Of a stretch of DNA of 64,000 bases, positions 10,563-23,600 are shown one piece after another; the first letter of the stretch is position 1, and each line of letters starts with the position of its first letter. This DNA is from Clostridiales bacterium UBA4080 (GTDB taxonomy: Bacteria > Bacillota > Clostridia > Lachnospirales > Vallitaleaceae), in NCBI GenBank assembly GCA_002381865.1, contig DFYO01000054.1, positions 1 to 64,000 on the forward strand, given 5' to 3'. A program made the translations under genes and the position numbers. The notes under the pieces were generated by a model. The model made no database searches and was not told where the DNA came from. It saw only the letters and a list, made by a program, of their open reading frames with translations.

Positions 10563-11089
10563 TTGCACAACGCTATGGAACTGCCTTATTTGAGCTTGCC
10601 GTAGAGAATAATCAAATTGATAAAATGGAAGAAGAAATAAAGGTAATTCAAAAGGTATTACAAGATGAGCCTGAATTTTTAGAATTAATTAGCAATCCAA
10701 AGATTGCACTAAATGACAGAAGAACTGTTTTAAAGGATGTTTTTGACGGAAAAATATCTGATGGAATTCTGGGATTAATTGATTTAACCATTTTAAAAAA
10801 CAGACAAGAATTTTTGCCACAGATTATTGAGTATTTTATTGCAAAGGCTAATAGTTACAAGGGCTTAGAAATTGTAAAGGTTACCTCCTCTACAGTGCTT
10901 TCTGCTGAACAGGAAAAGCAGCTAAAAGAGAGAATGGAAAAGCTTACAAAGAAAACAATTGTGCTTAAGCTTGAGGTAGATGAATCTTTAGTAGGTGGTA
11001 TGGTTGTCAGAATGGGCGACAGAATTATGAACTATTCAGTAAAAGGTATGTTAGGTGCTATGTCAAAAGCACTATACAGCCACAATTAA
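10550..11089 (+). CDS. atpH: F-ATPase subunit delta
   Basis: A 179-residue OSCP/delta subunit that links the peripheral stalk to F1. It begins AELVAQRYGTALFELA and ends with the typical VGGMVVRMGDRIMNYSVKG region. It overlaps atpF by 13 nt, indicating translational coupling. A gap of 75 bp with a GGCGGTG site follows before atpA. Confidence 0.93.
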   Translation: MAELVAQRYGTALFELAVENNQIDKMEEEIKVIQKVLQDEPEFLELISNPKIALNDRRTVLKDVFDGKISDGILGLIDLTILKNRQEFLPQIIEYFIAKANSYKGLEIVKVTSSTVLSAEQEKQLKERMEKLTKKTIVLKLEVDESLVGGMVVRMGDRIMNYSVKGMLGAMSKALYSHN

Positions 11090-12664
<1,575 letters not shown>

Positions 12665-12692
12665 AATAAGCGAATAAAGAGGTGTAAAAACT

Positions 12693-13544
12693 ATGGCCTC
12701 CATGAGAGATATTAAAAGGAGAAGAAATAGCGTACAGAGTACAGGACAAATCACAAAAGCGATGAAGCTTGTTTCAACTGCTAAGCTCCAAAAGGCTAAG
12801 ATAGGAGCAGAAGAATCAAGACCCTTCTTTCGTAAGATTTATGCCACAATTTCTTCTATTCTTAAAACAAGTAGTACTATAAAGCATCCTATGATTCATG
12901 AAAAAGAGGGTAAACGTCACGCATATATCGTAATAACTTCCAATAGAGGACTTGCCGGAGGCTACAATGGTAATGTCTGTAAGCAAATCTTTGTAAAAGA
13001 GGAAAAAAACAAGGAAGTATTCGCTGTTTCCGTTGGGAAAAAGGGCGGAGATATTATGAAGAAAAAGGGCGTTCCTGTTATTGCAGAATTTAATTCTGCA
13101 GTAGATGCACCAACCTTTACAGATGCTAGAAAAATCGGAGATTTGGCACTTAAGCTATACACTGAAGAGGATTACAGCAAGGTATATATTGCTTATACTG
13201 CGTTCAATTCTTCAATTTCACAAGAGCCAAAGATAATGAGACTTCTACCATTGAAGGCTGGAAACTTTGAAGAGGAATCGGATGAAGAGCCTATGAGCTA
13301 TGAACCAAATCCAGAAGAGGTACTTGACAGAATTATACCTAATTACATTAACAGTATAATTTTTGGAGCCCTTAAGGAAGCGGTTGCAAGTGAGCATGGT
13401 GCAAGAATGACAGCAATGGACTCAGCAACAAATAATGCAAATGATATGATTGACAAATTAGGATTACAATATAATAGAGCACGACAAGCATCTATCACAC
13501 AAGAGCTTTCAGAGATTGTTGGTGGAGCAGAAGCGCTAAAGTAA
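12693..13544 (+). CDS. atpG: F-ATPase subunit gamma
   Basis: The 283-residue rotor shaft of F1. It has the conserved N-terminus (MRDIKRRRNSVQSTGQITKAM), SNRGLAGGYN near residue 85, and the C-terminal helix ITQELSEIVGGAEAL. Ribosome site GAGGTG precedes ATG 12693. It is followed by atpD after 13 bp. Confidence 0.97.
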   Translation: MASMRDIKRRRNSVQSTGQITKAMKLVSTAKLQKAKIGAEESRPFFRKIYATISSILKTSSTIKHPMIHEKEGKRHAYIVITSNRGLAGGYNGNVCKQIFVKEEKNKEVFAVSVGKKGGDIMKKKGVPVIAEFNSAVDAPTFTDARKIGDLALKLYTEEDYSKVYIAYTAFNSSISQEPKIMRLLPLKAGNFEEESDEEPMSYEPNPEEVLDRIIPNYINSIIFGALKEAVASEHGARMTAMDSATNNANDMIDKLGLQYNRARQASITQELSEIVGGAEALK

Positions 13545-13557
13545 AGGAGTGAATTAA

Positions 13558-14952
<1,395 letters not shown>

Positions 14953-14960
14953 GTGATCAT

Positions 14961-15380
14961 ATGGCAGAAAACACATTTAAGCTAAACATAGTAACTCCCG
15001 ATAAAGCTTTCTATGATGGTGATGTTGACCGTGTGATGTTTAAATCCACTGAGGGAGATCTGGCTGTATTATTTGATCACATCCCTCTTACAACGACATT
15101 ATCCAGCGGAATTGCGGTTATTTACAAGGACAACAAAGAATATCCTGCAGTTTTACATGGCGGCTTTGCAGAAATAAAAGAAGACAGTGTTTCTATTCTT
15201 TCAAATGCGGCAGAATGGCCTGAAGATATTGATTTAGACAGGGCAGAAGCATCAAAAGAAAGAGCAGAAAAAAGAATGAACGGCGGAGAAGATAAGTATT
15301 CAACTACAAGAATTGAAGCATCTCTAAGTCGTGCAATGGCAAGAATTGACTTAATTAAATATCATAAAGAATCTAAATAA
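14961..15380 (+). CDS. atpC: F-ATPase subunit epsilon
   Basis: A 139-residue F1 central-stalk subunit with the N-terminal beta-barrel (KLNIVTPDKAFYDGDVD; LHGGFAEI) and C-terminal helical hairpin rich in Ala, Glu and Arg. It is the last gene of the operon, ending 10 bp before a strong terminator. Confidence 0.95.
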   Translation: MAENTFKLNIVTPDKAFYDGDVDRVMFKSTEGDLAVLFDHIPLTTTLSSGIAVIYKDNKEYPAVLHGGFAEIKEDSVSILSNAAEWPEDIDLDRAEASKERAEKRMNGGEDKYSTTRIEASLSRAMARIDLIKYHKESK

Positions 15381-15390
15381 ATAAAAGAGG

Positions 15391-15421
15391 CTGCTACACT
15401 TGTTGTGTAGCAGTTTTTTTA
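15391..15421 (+). terminator. Terminator of the ATP synthase operon
   Basis: CTGCTACAC (15391-15399) pairs with GTGTAGCAG (15405-15413) around a 5-nt loop and is followed by eight T. A classic rho-independent terminator. Confidence 0.95.
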
Positions 15422-15580
15422 TTATAAATAAGAAGAAGAATAATGTTTGAAAGCATAATATATAAGGTATAGAAAAAAATTTCAATGTAAACAATTTGTA
15501 ATAGAAACATGCTTAATAAACTGACTTAGAATACCGATATATAATTCGAAGTATACCTATTGCGTATTGGAGGCATTGCT

Positions 15581-18500
15581 ATGAGACAAAAGAGAATAGC
15601 GCTACTTATTGTTTTAACTATGGTTATTAGTATTTTTCAGATAAATAATTTTGAGGTAAGTGCAGTTAGTACATATATGCGATGGAATAAAGTGGATACG
15701 ATGGATTCATTGCTTCAAAAAATACAAAACAAGGCTGGACAGGATGATGTTTTGCTTGAGCTACAAATGGAAACTGTCGGAACCTATAGCCTTGAGTACT
15801 TTCTTGAGGACGGAAGAAAGACAACCGTAAGCTTTAGGCAACAATATGACAGACTTGTAGTTGGATATAAAGTTGAAGAGATGGATGCCTTTGGAGTAAT
15901 TACAAATATCACAGAAGATTTAATAGATAGATCTTTTCTTGAAATGGATTACACCCTTGCGGTTCCGGATTGGGAATATGTGCCTGATAAACCGGTAAGT
16001 GGAGACGGCTATATTGAATATACAGTTTTAAAATCAGCTGCCACACAGTATCCTGGTCTAGCTTTTAATATTGATGGTAAGAAAGTATATATTAGATGGG
16101 ATTTTCAGACAAATATTGTTAGCTATTTATTTACAGGCTATAGCAATGGAAATATTATGCCAACTACTTTTACCAGACCTAATGGTCATAAGGATTTTCT
16201 GAAAATTTTAAAGGGATTGGATGCATTTACGGTTACACCAACACATCTTACTGAATCAGGGGGTGTAAATGTTGAGCTTTCTCCGATTAGTGTACCGGGT
16301 GATGAGAAGCCAGGAGCAAGACCAGGTATGAGACTTAGCTTCAAGCAACCGAAGGAAATTGATGACATTGATACTGATTGGGCATATAGTGAAGGTGATG
16401 ATTTAGAAGATTTAAAATGCCTTGTTGAACTAGAGGAAATCAGTGAGGGAACATATACAGATATTCAATTTAATCTTAATAAAATAGATGGCTCTGAAAG
16501 CACAATTATAAGTGAGGTACCAGAACCTGGATCAAATCCAGGAAATATTAATTATACATATTCAGAAATCGCAGGAGAGCATTATTACACCATTGATTTT
16601 GTAAAGGATAAAACTGATCTTGCAAATCAAGACCATATAATTCAGTGGAGTGCACTTGAAGCAAGCAAAATATATAATGTCAGCATAAGTCTTGAAAAAG
16701 CTTTGCTTTACCCAGACTATGAATTTGTTAAATATTTGCCGGAAAGTAAATTTGGATATACATATATGGAATTTGATCTTAGAAGGTCCAATATGACAGA
16801 AGCATATCTGGATATTGTTCCTTATGATATTGGAACAGCGGATGAGGTTGAATACACTATTTTATATAGCAAAGAACAAAAAATATCATTGGACCCTGAA
16901 AATGATCTTTGGGTTAAGCATTATCATTCTAATGAGCAAGAAGGCAACATTTATGTTCCTGTACCATTTAGAAGAGATAGCAGTCAGGATTTTTATCAGA
17001 TAATTGTAGATTTTGCTGGAGTAGACATAAGCTCACAGCTTTTAAAATATAGAGCTAAAGATGATATGAATATACCGCCGACAACACCAAGAATCGAAAG
17101 TGTTGAACGGCTATTTGTTATACCTACAGATAATTTAGCGGATACCAATCCATTAAAAATTCAAATGGATTTAGTGTGGACAGCACCTGATAATATTGAT
17201 ACTGAAGAACTCGATACAATATTTGAAAATAATAATCCTACGGACAGAATATATTATGAGCTTTTAGTAAATGAAGTTCCTACAGATACTGAAGAAAACC
17301 CGTTTCAGGTTATTAAGCTTTTTGAAGTGTTTAAGGATGGAGATGATTATAAGTTAGGCGTATATAATGATTTGCCAGGCTTTGACCAATCCTCAATAGA
17401 TCCGAGTATGCTGCCTTCATCAACCGTAAACTATTCTGAGGGATACAATAGTGTTGACGAGCTTTTCAGAATGGAAGGAATTTCTATATATAATGAAAAC
17501 GGATGGGCAGAGATTATTGAAACTGAGGCAGATGAAGATGCAAATACCTACACAGTGGGGTATTCAGGAGAAGAGTATAGCTTTGAATATCCAGGAGTTA
17601 ATTATTTGAGAATTAGAGCTGTAACTAGGATTGATGACCATATTGGAGAAAGCTATCCTTCAATTCCTTATAGCATTTCACTTAGTCCGATAGCATATAA
17701 CATTCCTATTCCAGACAGCTTGAGCTATGTACCTGTACTTGGGGATATAGAAAATCGTTCAGGAATTGACCTTGATTTTAAGGCTGTTGATATTAGTACC
17801 TATGAAGAATCAATGATTCAGCCTGTAAATAGAGTTTTAGAAGATGACAACGTATATTACGGAATATATATATCAGAAGATTATGATAAGATATATAACT
17901 TAGAGGTAGAAGATGAAGATTCGCCAGAAGCAGATTTGCCAGAAGAGGATACACCTGATTATCAGTTAATAGAGGATAATCCTAGAGCGCTGGATGTATT
18001 TGATGTAGAGCTGAGCGAAGAAGAGCTAGCAACTTTAAGAGAAAAAGAAGTAATGTACTATAATATTGAATCAGAAAAAGAAATCACATCTGTATTGACT
18101 TCTGGTATAGCAGGATTAGATAGAAACAAAACATATTATATAAGAGTAATTACTAAGCTAAATATTACAGGGGCAGGATATGACAGAATTAAAATGTCAA
18201 AGCCCTCTGAAATACTAAGTATAACTACGCCTGATTCAGCACAGCCTCCAGACGAGGATGAAATAAAGCCACTGGCAGTAGAAAACTTAGAGGCGGAATT
18301 TTTTGATGACGCTATGCTTAGTGGCAGAATTAGCTGGAGATATCAGGATTCAATTACTCTCGAAAAGGATAAATATGCCTTTGAAATTATAAGTATAGAA
18401 GATAAAAGCCTTCCTAATGAATTTTTGCAAAGCTCAGCTATGCTTGAGGATATTATTGAAGAGGAATCCCTTGAGGATGACAACATGGAATTTTGGAGAG

Positions 18501-20527
18501 TATATGCTGATGAGGTTGCAGGACAAAACATTACATATCTTGTAAAATACAACCGAGAAACAGATACTTGGGATTTTCAAGATAATGAGCTACTTATTCT
18601 TGGAGATAATACAGTTGCAATCGTAGATGACAGTAATACCCCTAACAGAGTTTATTATTACTATGTAAGAACAGTTAAGCTTACTGGAGATATTGTTCAG
18701 GCAGCTTCTCCATACAGAATGGATACGCTAACAACAATTCCGGTTAAGGGGCCTATTAATTTGGCAGTTTCCTACGATTCGGGATATACATTTAATGCAA
18801 AAAATGAAACTATTGTAAGATTTGATGCACCGATTCCAGAGGATGCAGTTATTGGTGAGGATTATGTTATGGAGATTCATGTTAAGGGTGAAGCGGACGA
18901 TGATTACTCAATAATAAAATATCCCGCCAGCTTCCTTAAGGTGGGAGATGGAGCGCCAACAGGTTACAGAAGACTTTACTACAGAATATCAGGACTTTCA
19001 GCGGGCAAAGCCTATAATGTAAAGGTTAGAATAGAGGACAGAACGATTGATATGGAGGAGCTTCCTGATGGAAATACGGCATATCCAAAATCAGGTTATT
19101 GTGAAAGGATTGTTATTAGAACTGAATTTGACCAGGGTGAATATAATGAAGAGGTTAAATTTAAAGAGTATCTTGCGTATTATGATTTGAAGACAAAGGA
19201 TTTAAAGGCAGGCGCTTATATAACACTTGAAAACACATCTTCAAAAAACACCGTTAAATATAGAGAAAGCTATGGATTAGGTGAACTCAATCTTAGTAAG
19301 AATGGGGTTTTCAGACTTGCCACAGATAGTGTGAAAACAAATATAATATATTTGCCGGGGAAATTACTTGAACAAGCAAATACTAATAATATAACCTTTG
19401 TTATTGAGCCAAATGACCATAGTATTAGCTTGAGACCCTATTCAATTGGTAAGAATATTACTTCCGAAATAAACACTATTATCAATGAAATAAACAGTAT
19501 TAATGCGACCTTGGCAGATTATTATATAAGAATAACAGTAGAAAACACTTCATACTCAGGAACAATACTTTCAAAGACTCCGGCTAGCAGCATGTTGAAC
19601 ATTAAGATTGAGGTTGTAGGCAGTGAAGAGCTGGAGGGTGATATTGAAATTGAAATGTTAAATGAGCTTACAACGGTTATTGCAGCAAGAAGAGTTGTAT
19701 TGATTGAAGAATTAACTCGACAGCTTGAAATTGGTTTAGATGAAGCTAGAATGCTAGAAATTACAAAGGCAGCAATTGAGTCTGCAAAAGATAATTATGG
19801 ATTTGGAGCAAATAATATCTTTGAATCTGCTATAGAATCAGGAGCAAGAAATGTTGCTGTAGTAGCAAAAAATATGCTGGTGGGGCTTAAACCAAAGTCA
19901 TCCTACTTTGGATTAAATGTATATAAAAAAACTGGCTCAACCTGGATTAAGCTATCAAGTAATTACATTGCCTCAAAATATTCTGCAGATACCAAGGATA
20001 TGGGTTACTATATATTATTGCCTTATAGCTCGGAGCAAACAGCGATAACAGGTAAATATACAGATCAGCAGCTTGAGACAATTAATAGATTTAGCTTATA
20101 TGAGGTATTTAACTCTACAGAGCTTTCAAATCCAGCACAAAGCCTGACAAAATACAGAATGCTGGCAGCGCTTGCAAGAGTATTGGGAATGCCTCAGGGA
20201 GGTAATGAAGCCCAGTATTTGAAGGACAAAGGCATAGCATTTACAACCACGGGTCAATATCTGGATGTTAGCCGAGAAGAAGGGCTATACCTTTATACAC
20301 AGGCTATAGCTGTTAGAAATGGTATATCCATAGATAGCTTTAAGATAATGGATTATAATATTATTCAAGACATAAGCAGTGTAAAAGCAGCCTATAAAAA
20401 TACACTTCTAATAGGTGCTAATATGAATATGTTTAGCCTGAACAATGGAAGACTGTACCCAACAGCTAAGATGACAATACAAGAATTTATTGATTTGCTG
20501 GCTACAGTTGATAAAGGCTTTAATTAA
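15581..20527 (+). CDS. Very large secreted surface protein with fibronectin-III-like regions
   Basis: A 1648-residue protein starting at ATG 15581 (TTGGAGG at 15567-15573). The N-terminus is a signal peptide: basic MRQKR, then a hydrophobic core and a likely cut after SAVS near residue 29. The body is acidic and shows repeated beta-rich modules resembling fibronectin type III (phrases such as NKTYYIRVITK and GKAYNVKVRIED). The last 130 residues look like degenerate SLH-type repeats (KYRMLAALARVLG; LYPTAKMTIQEFIDLLA). I see no LPXTG motif, lipobox or enzymatic site. It is followed by a protein with a similar plan and an SLH protein, so I infer a role in the cell envelope. Exact function unknown. 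Confidence 0.8.
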   Translation: MRQKRIALLIVLTMVISIFQINNFEVSAVSTYMRWNKVDTMDSLLQKIQNKAGQDDVLLELQMETVGTYSLEYFLEDGRKTTVSFRQQYDRLVVGYKVEEMDAFGVITNITEDLIDRSFLEMDYTLAVPDWEYVPDKPVSGDGYIEYTVLKSAATQYPGLAFNIDGKKVYIRWDFQTNIVSYLFTGYSNGNIMPTTFTRPNGHKDFLKILKGLDAFTVTPTHLTESGGVNVELSPISVPGDEKPGARPGMRLSFKQPKEIDDIDTDWAYSEGDDLEDLKCLVELEEISEGTYTDIQFNLNKIDGSESTIISEVPEPGSNPGNINYTYSEIAGEHYYTIDFVKDKTDLANQDHIIQWSALEASKIYNVSISLEKALLYPDYEFVKYLPESKFGYTYMEFDLRRSNMTEAYLDIVPYDIGTADEVEYTILYSKEQKISLDPENDLWVKHYHSNEQEGNIYVPVPFRRDSSQDFYQIIVDFAGVDISSQLLKYRAKDDMNIPPTTPRIESVERLFVIPTDNLADTNPLKIQMDLVWTAPDNIDTEELDTIFENNNPTDRIYYELLVNEVPTDTEENPFQVIKLFEVFKDGDDYKLGVYNDLPGFDQSSIDPSMLPSSTVNYSEGYNSVDELFRMEGISIYNENGWAEIIETEADEDANTYTVGYSGEEYSFEYPGVNYLRIRAVTRIDDHIGESYPSIPYSISLSPIAYNIPIPDSLSYVPVLGDIENRSGIDLDFKAVDISTYEESMIQPVNRVLEDDNVYYGIYISEDYDKIYNLEVEDEDSPEADLPEEDTPDYQLIEDNPRALDVFDVELSEEELATLREKEVMYYNIESEKEITSVLTSGIAGLDRNKTYYIRVITKLNITGAGYDRIKMSKPSEILSITTPDSAQPPDEDEIKPLAVENLEAEFFDDAMLSGRISWRYQDSITLEKDKYAFEIISIEDKSLPNEFLQSSAMLEDIIEEESLEDDNMEFWRVYADEVAGQNITYLVKYNRETDTWDFQDNELLILGDNTVAIVDDSNTPNRVYYYYVRTVKLTGDIVQAASPYRMDTLTTIPVKGPINLAVSYDSGYTFNAKNETIVRFDAPIPEDAVIGEDYVMEIHVKGEADDDYSIIKYPASFLKVGDGAPTGYRRLYYRISGLSAGKAYNVKVRIEDRTIDMEELPDGNTAYPKSGYCERIVIRTEFDQGEYNEEVKFKEYLAYYDLKTKDLKAGAYITLENTSSKNTVKYRESYGLGELNLSKNGVFRLATDSVKTNIIYLPGKLLEQANTNNITFVIEPNDHSISLRPYSIGKNITSEINTIINEINSINATLADYYIRITVENTSYSGTILSKTPASSMLNIKIEVVGSEELEGDIEIEMLNELTTVIAARRVVLIEELTRQLEIGLDEARMLEITKAAIESAKDNYGFGANNIFESAIESGARNVAVVAKNMLVGLKPKSSYFGLNVYKKTGSTWIKLSSNYIASKYSADTKDMGYYILLPYSSEQTAITGKYTDQQLETINRFSLYEVFNSTELSNPAQSLTKYRMLAALARVLGMPQGGNEAQYLKDKGIAFTTTGQYLDVSREEGLYLYTQAIAVRNGISIDSFKIMDYNIIQDISSVKAAYKNTLLIGANMNMFSLNNGRLYPTAKMTIQEFIDLLATVDKGFN

Positions 20528-20608
20528 AAAAATGTTATTATAAGACTTTATTTTGTGCAGATTAATTTTTAGCGAACTGCATTTGTTCAAATTACAGGAG
20601 GGACAACA

Positions 20609-23600
20609 ATGAAAAGACAGATTGTATCGATGTTTATGGCTTTGCTAATGTTTTTATCAATACCGATTACTTCAGTTAACGCCAATGTACAGATTCAGGT
20701 TAACTCGGTTTCTGTAGATGAGGTGTATTATGTGTTGGGAGAAAATATTATCACAGGCCTGCCAATAATTAGACCAACGATGACTATTTCATGGGAAGAC
20801 CCAGCTGAATGGGCACCCTATCCTCCTGACCCTGGATATGTTCATGATCCGGATTATTATGATGTAAGAGTAATAAATCGAACAAGAAATACAAGCAGCA
20901 GCTTCAGGATTTTAAAAGGGACAGAAGAATATACCAATAAAACAGTTGACGTTCATGAGAAAGTAAATCTGGATGCAGGGTCCTTTTATGATATTCAAGT
21001 AATACCTTATCATAGCCATTTAAATGCAGACGGAACTTCTTATACAATGGCAACAAATATTGGAGCACCTAAAAATGCGTATGCTATTACTGATTTGAAT
21101 GTTGAATTTGTTACAACAGAATCCTCAATACAAGTAATATGGGATGATTTAGGCTACTCTGAGTTTGAATACAATATTACGTATGCACTTGGAGATTACA
21201 CGAGTAAGTCCAAGCAGGAATTTGTTAATAATAAAGAAGGACAGGTAACGGGATTAACCTCTGACAGCCCTAATGTACAAAGGTTTTATGACCCGATTTC
21301 AAGAAGAAATAAACTGGCATATACTTTGACAGAAAGAATATATCCCGGCCAGGTTTATTCAGTTATGGTTGAGCCAATAGTAGATACCTATAATGCAGAG
21401 CTTGTAATGAGAAATCGTAACTTCCCTGTAATTAGAACCTGCTCAACCAATGTGCAGTTAGATATTTTTGAAGAGGGAGAGTACTTAAGACTGGAATGGG
21501 AAATCCCACCAAGCTTTAGGGTAGGACAAGCACAGGAGGAGTATGCTTTAGTAGAAGCAACCTTAATGCAGTATAGAGCAGGACAAAGTAGCAATATTGT
21601 AATATTTGATGGGCAATCAGCATCGATAGGATATTATAAGATACCTATTCCGTCTAAGGAGACAGAATATCAGATTAAGTTTTTATATAGAGCTGTGGCA
21701 AATACCTCGAAGCCGCCAATTGAGCCAGTTTCAAATATTGCAGCTTATGTTCCTGCAGACCTTATGATTCAGCCAACAAAGCCTTTTGTGCCAAAGCTAT
21801 TTTCACAGGAGATATTAGATCAGCTGAGGAGCCAAGGCTTGAGTGATGCACAGATAAGAGACCAATTGAGAGCAAATTATTTTGTTCCGGAATATAATTA
21901 TACTGGACCGATTAATCCAATAATGACATTAAATAATACCTTTCATTTGCTTGAAAGCAGTAACAGCTTTAATTTTATCTGGAGTGCATTTAAAAGAATA
22001 GACATAGACGAAAGCTCGCCAAGCTATGGGCAGCCGATATTCGACAACAATGTTTATTATGATATATGGGTGACAGATACCCTCGATTCGCTTGCTTATG
22101 CAAGCAAGGTGGTTAGTGATAAAAGATATCAGGTGACAGATGCAAATAATATTATTACAGATGGAACAAATATATATGGTTATAGTCAGGTTTTGAATTC
22201 TTATTATAATGACCAAGCAGGAGTTCTGCAAAATATAGCTCCAGGGAAGCTGTACTATATAAAAGTAGTAGCAAAAAAGAAAACTGCGCAAGGGGATATT
22301 TTATCAGATCCTTCAATTGTGTCTGTTTATTATGGATATAATGGGGCAGCCTATGAGCCACCAATACTATCTAAGCCACCATTAGAGGTGAAAAGCGAGA
22401 CAGCAACAAGTGTTTCAATTAATTGGGAAGAGGACTGGTGGGAGGTAATATCCATAGATCCTGATGCCGACGATTCGCTTCTAGAATTAGATGAATGGAG
22501 TCACGAGGTATGGGTAGATGAGAATGGAAAGATTTTTAAAGAAATACCTACGGATAGAACAAGCACGTATTTTGCGATTTACAAGGGACAAGAAGAAATT
22601 GAGGCATTTAAAGCATATTTGACGGCTAGAATAGATGGTGCACTTGTTAATACAATTGCCGCAAGAGAAATAGACCTTGGAGAAAATGCCAGCGGAGTTT
22701 CAGATGTTGAGTATAAGTTTTTTAGAATGCCGTATGCTCAGGTATTAGAAGCAATTGCTCTAGGAAAAGCAAGTGATCCTGACTATAGCTTTGAGGATTA
22801 CTATTCAGCGCTGATAGCAGCAGATAAAAATGGAACCGCACCAATTAGCTGGAGGAATATTTCTCCAACAGTAGATACAGATAATCCAGAAAAGATGCTA
22901 TATACAGAAGCGGGCTTGATTCCGAATACATCATATCTGTTTATGGTATATCCATATAGAGAGCTTAGCAATGGTTCGGTTTTATATTCTCATTCGCCTA
23001 CTCCGATTGTTGTATCAACAGCACCAGAGGATGTAATTGTTAATCCCGATCCAACAGTTCCCAATCTATATATTAGTGATTATACAGATACAACTATGGA
23101 TCTTACATGGAAATATAATGGTGATTTTACTTATGAAATAGTATATTCAAGCTTTGAGGATGTAACTACTGCTAAAGCGGTTGTGTGGTCACTTCCTTCA
23201 AATGTGAATGACCCCTTATACCCAGTTACAGGAGAATACTACGAAGTAACAGTAAGAAATCTATTTCCAAATTCGCAGTATTATTTCTGGATAAGGGCGA
23301 GAAACACAGCAACTGGAAATGTATCGGCATGGAGCAACCCGGCACCAGGAAAAACTAGGGATCTTGCAGCACCTATTGCTCCAAGAGGCTTTGGTATTGC
23401 TTCTATTGAAAATATGAAAAAATTTAATTATGATGAAGCGGTTACAAATGAATACATTACCGTGGAATGGATTCTAGATGAAAATGACGTTCCTCCAGCG
23501 GCTAATGCTACAGTTAAAAAGGCATATTCGTATATTTTAGAGGTAGCCAATAATCCTAACTTTATTGACCCGGTTTATATTCACAGCACAGGAGGTACCA

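Noticed and set aside
15581..20527. Sortase anchor (LPXTG) in the giant surface proteins
   Set aside because: No LPXTG, hydrophobic tail or basic end at the C-termini of either large protein.
21929..22364. Minus-strand frames inside the second large surface protein
   Set aside because: Shadow frames without ribosome sites or homology.
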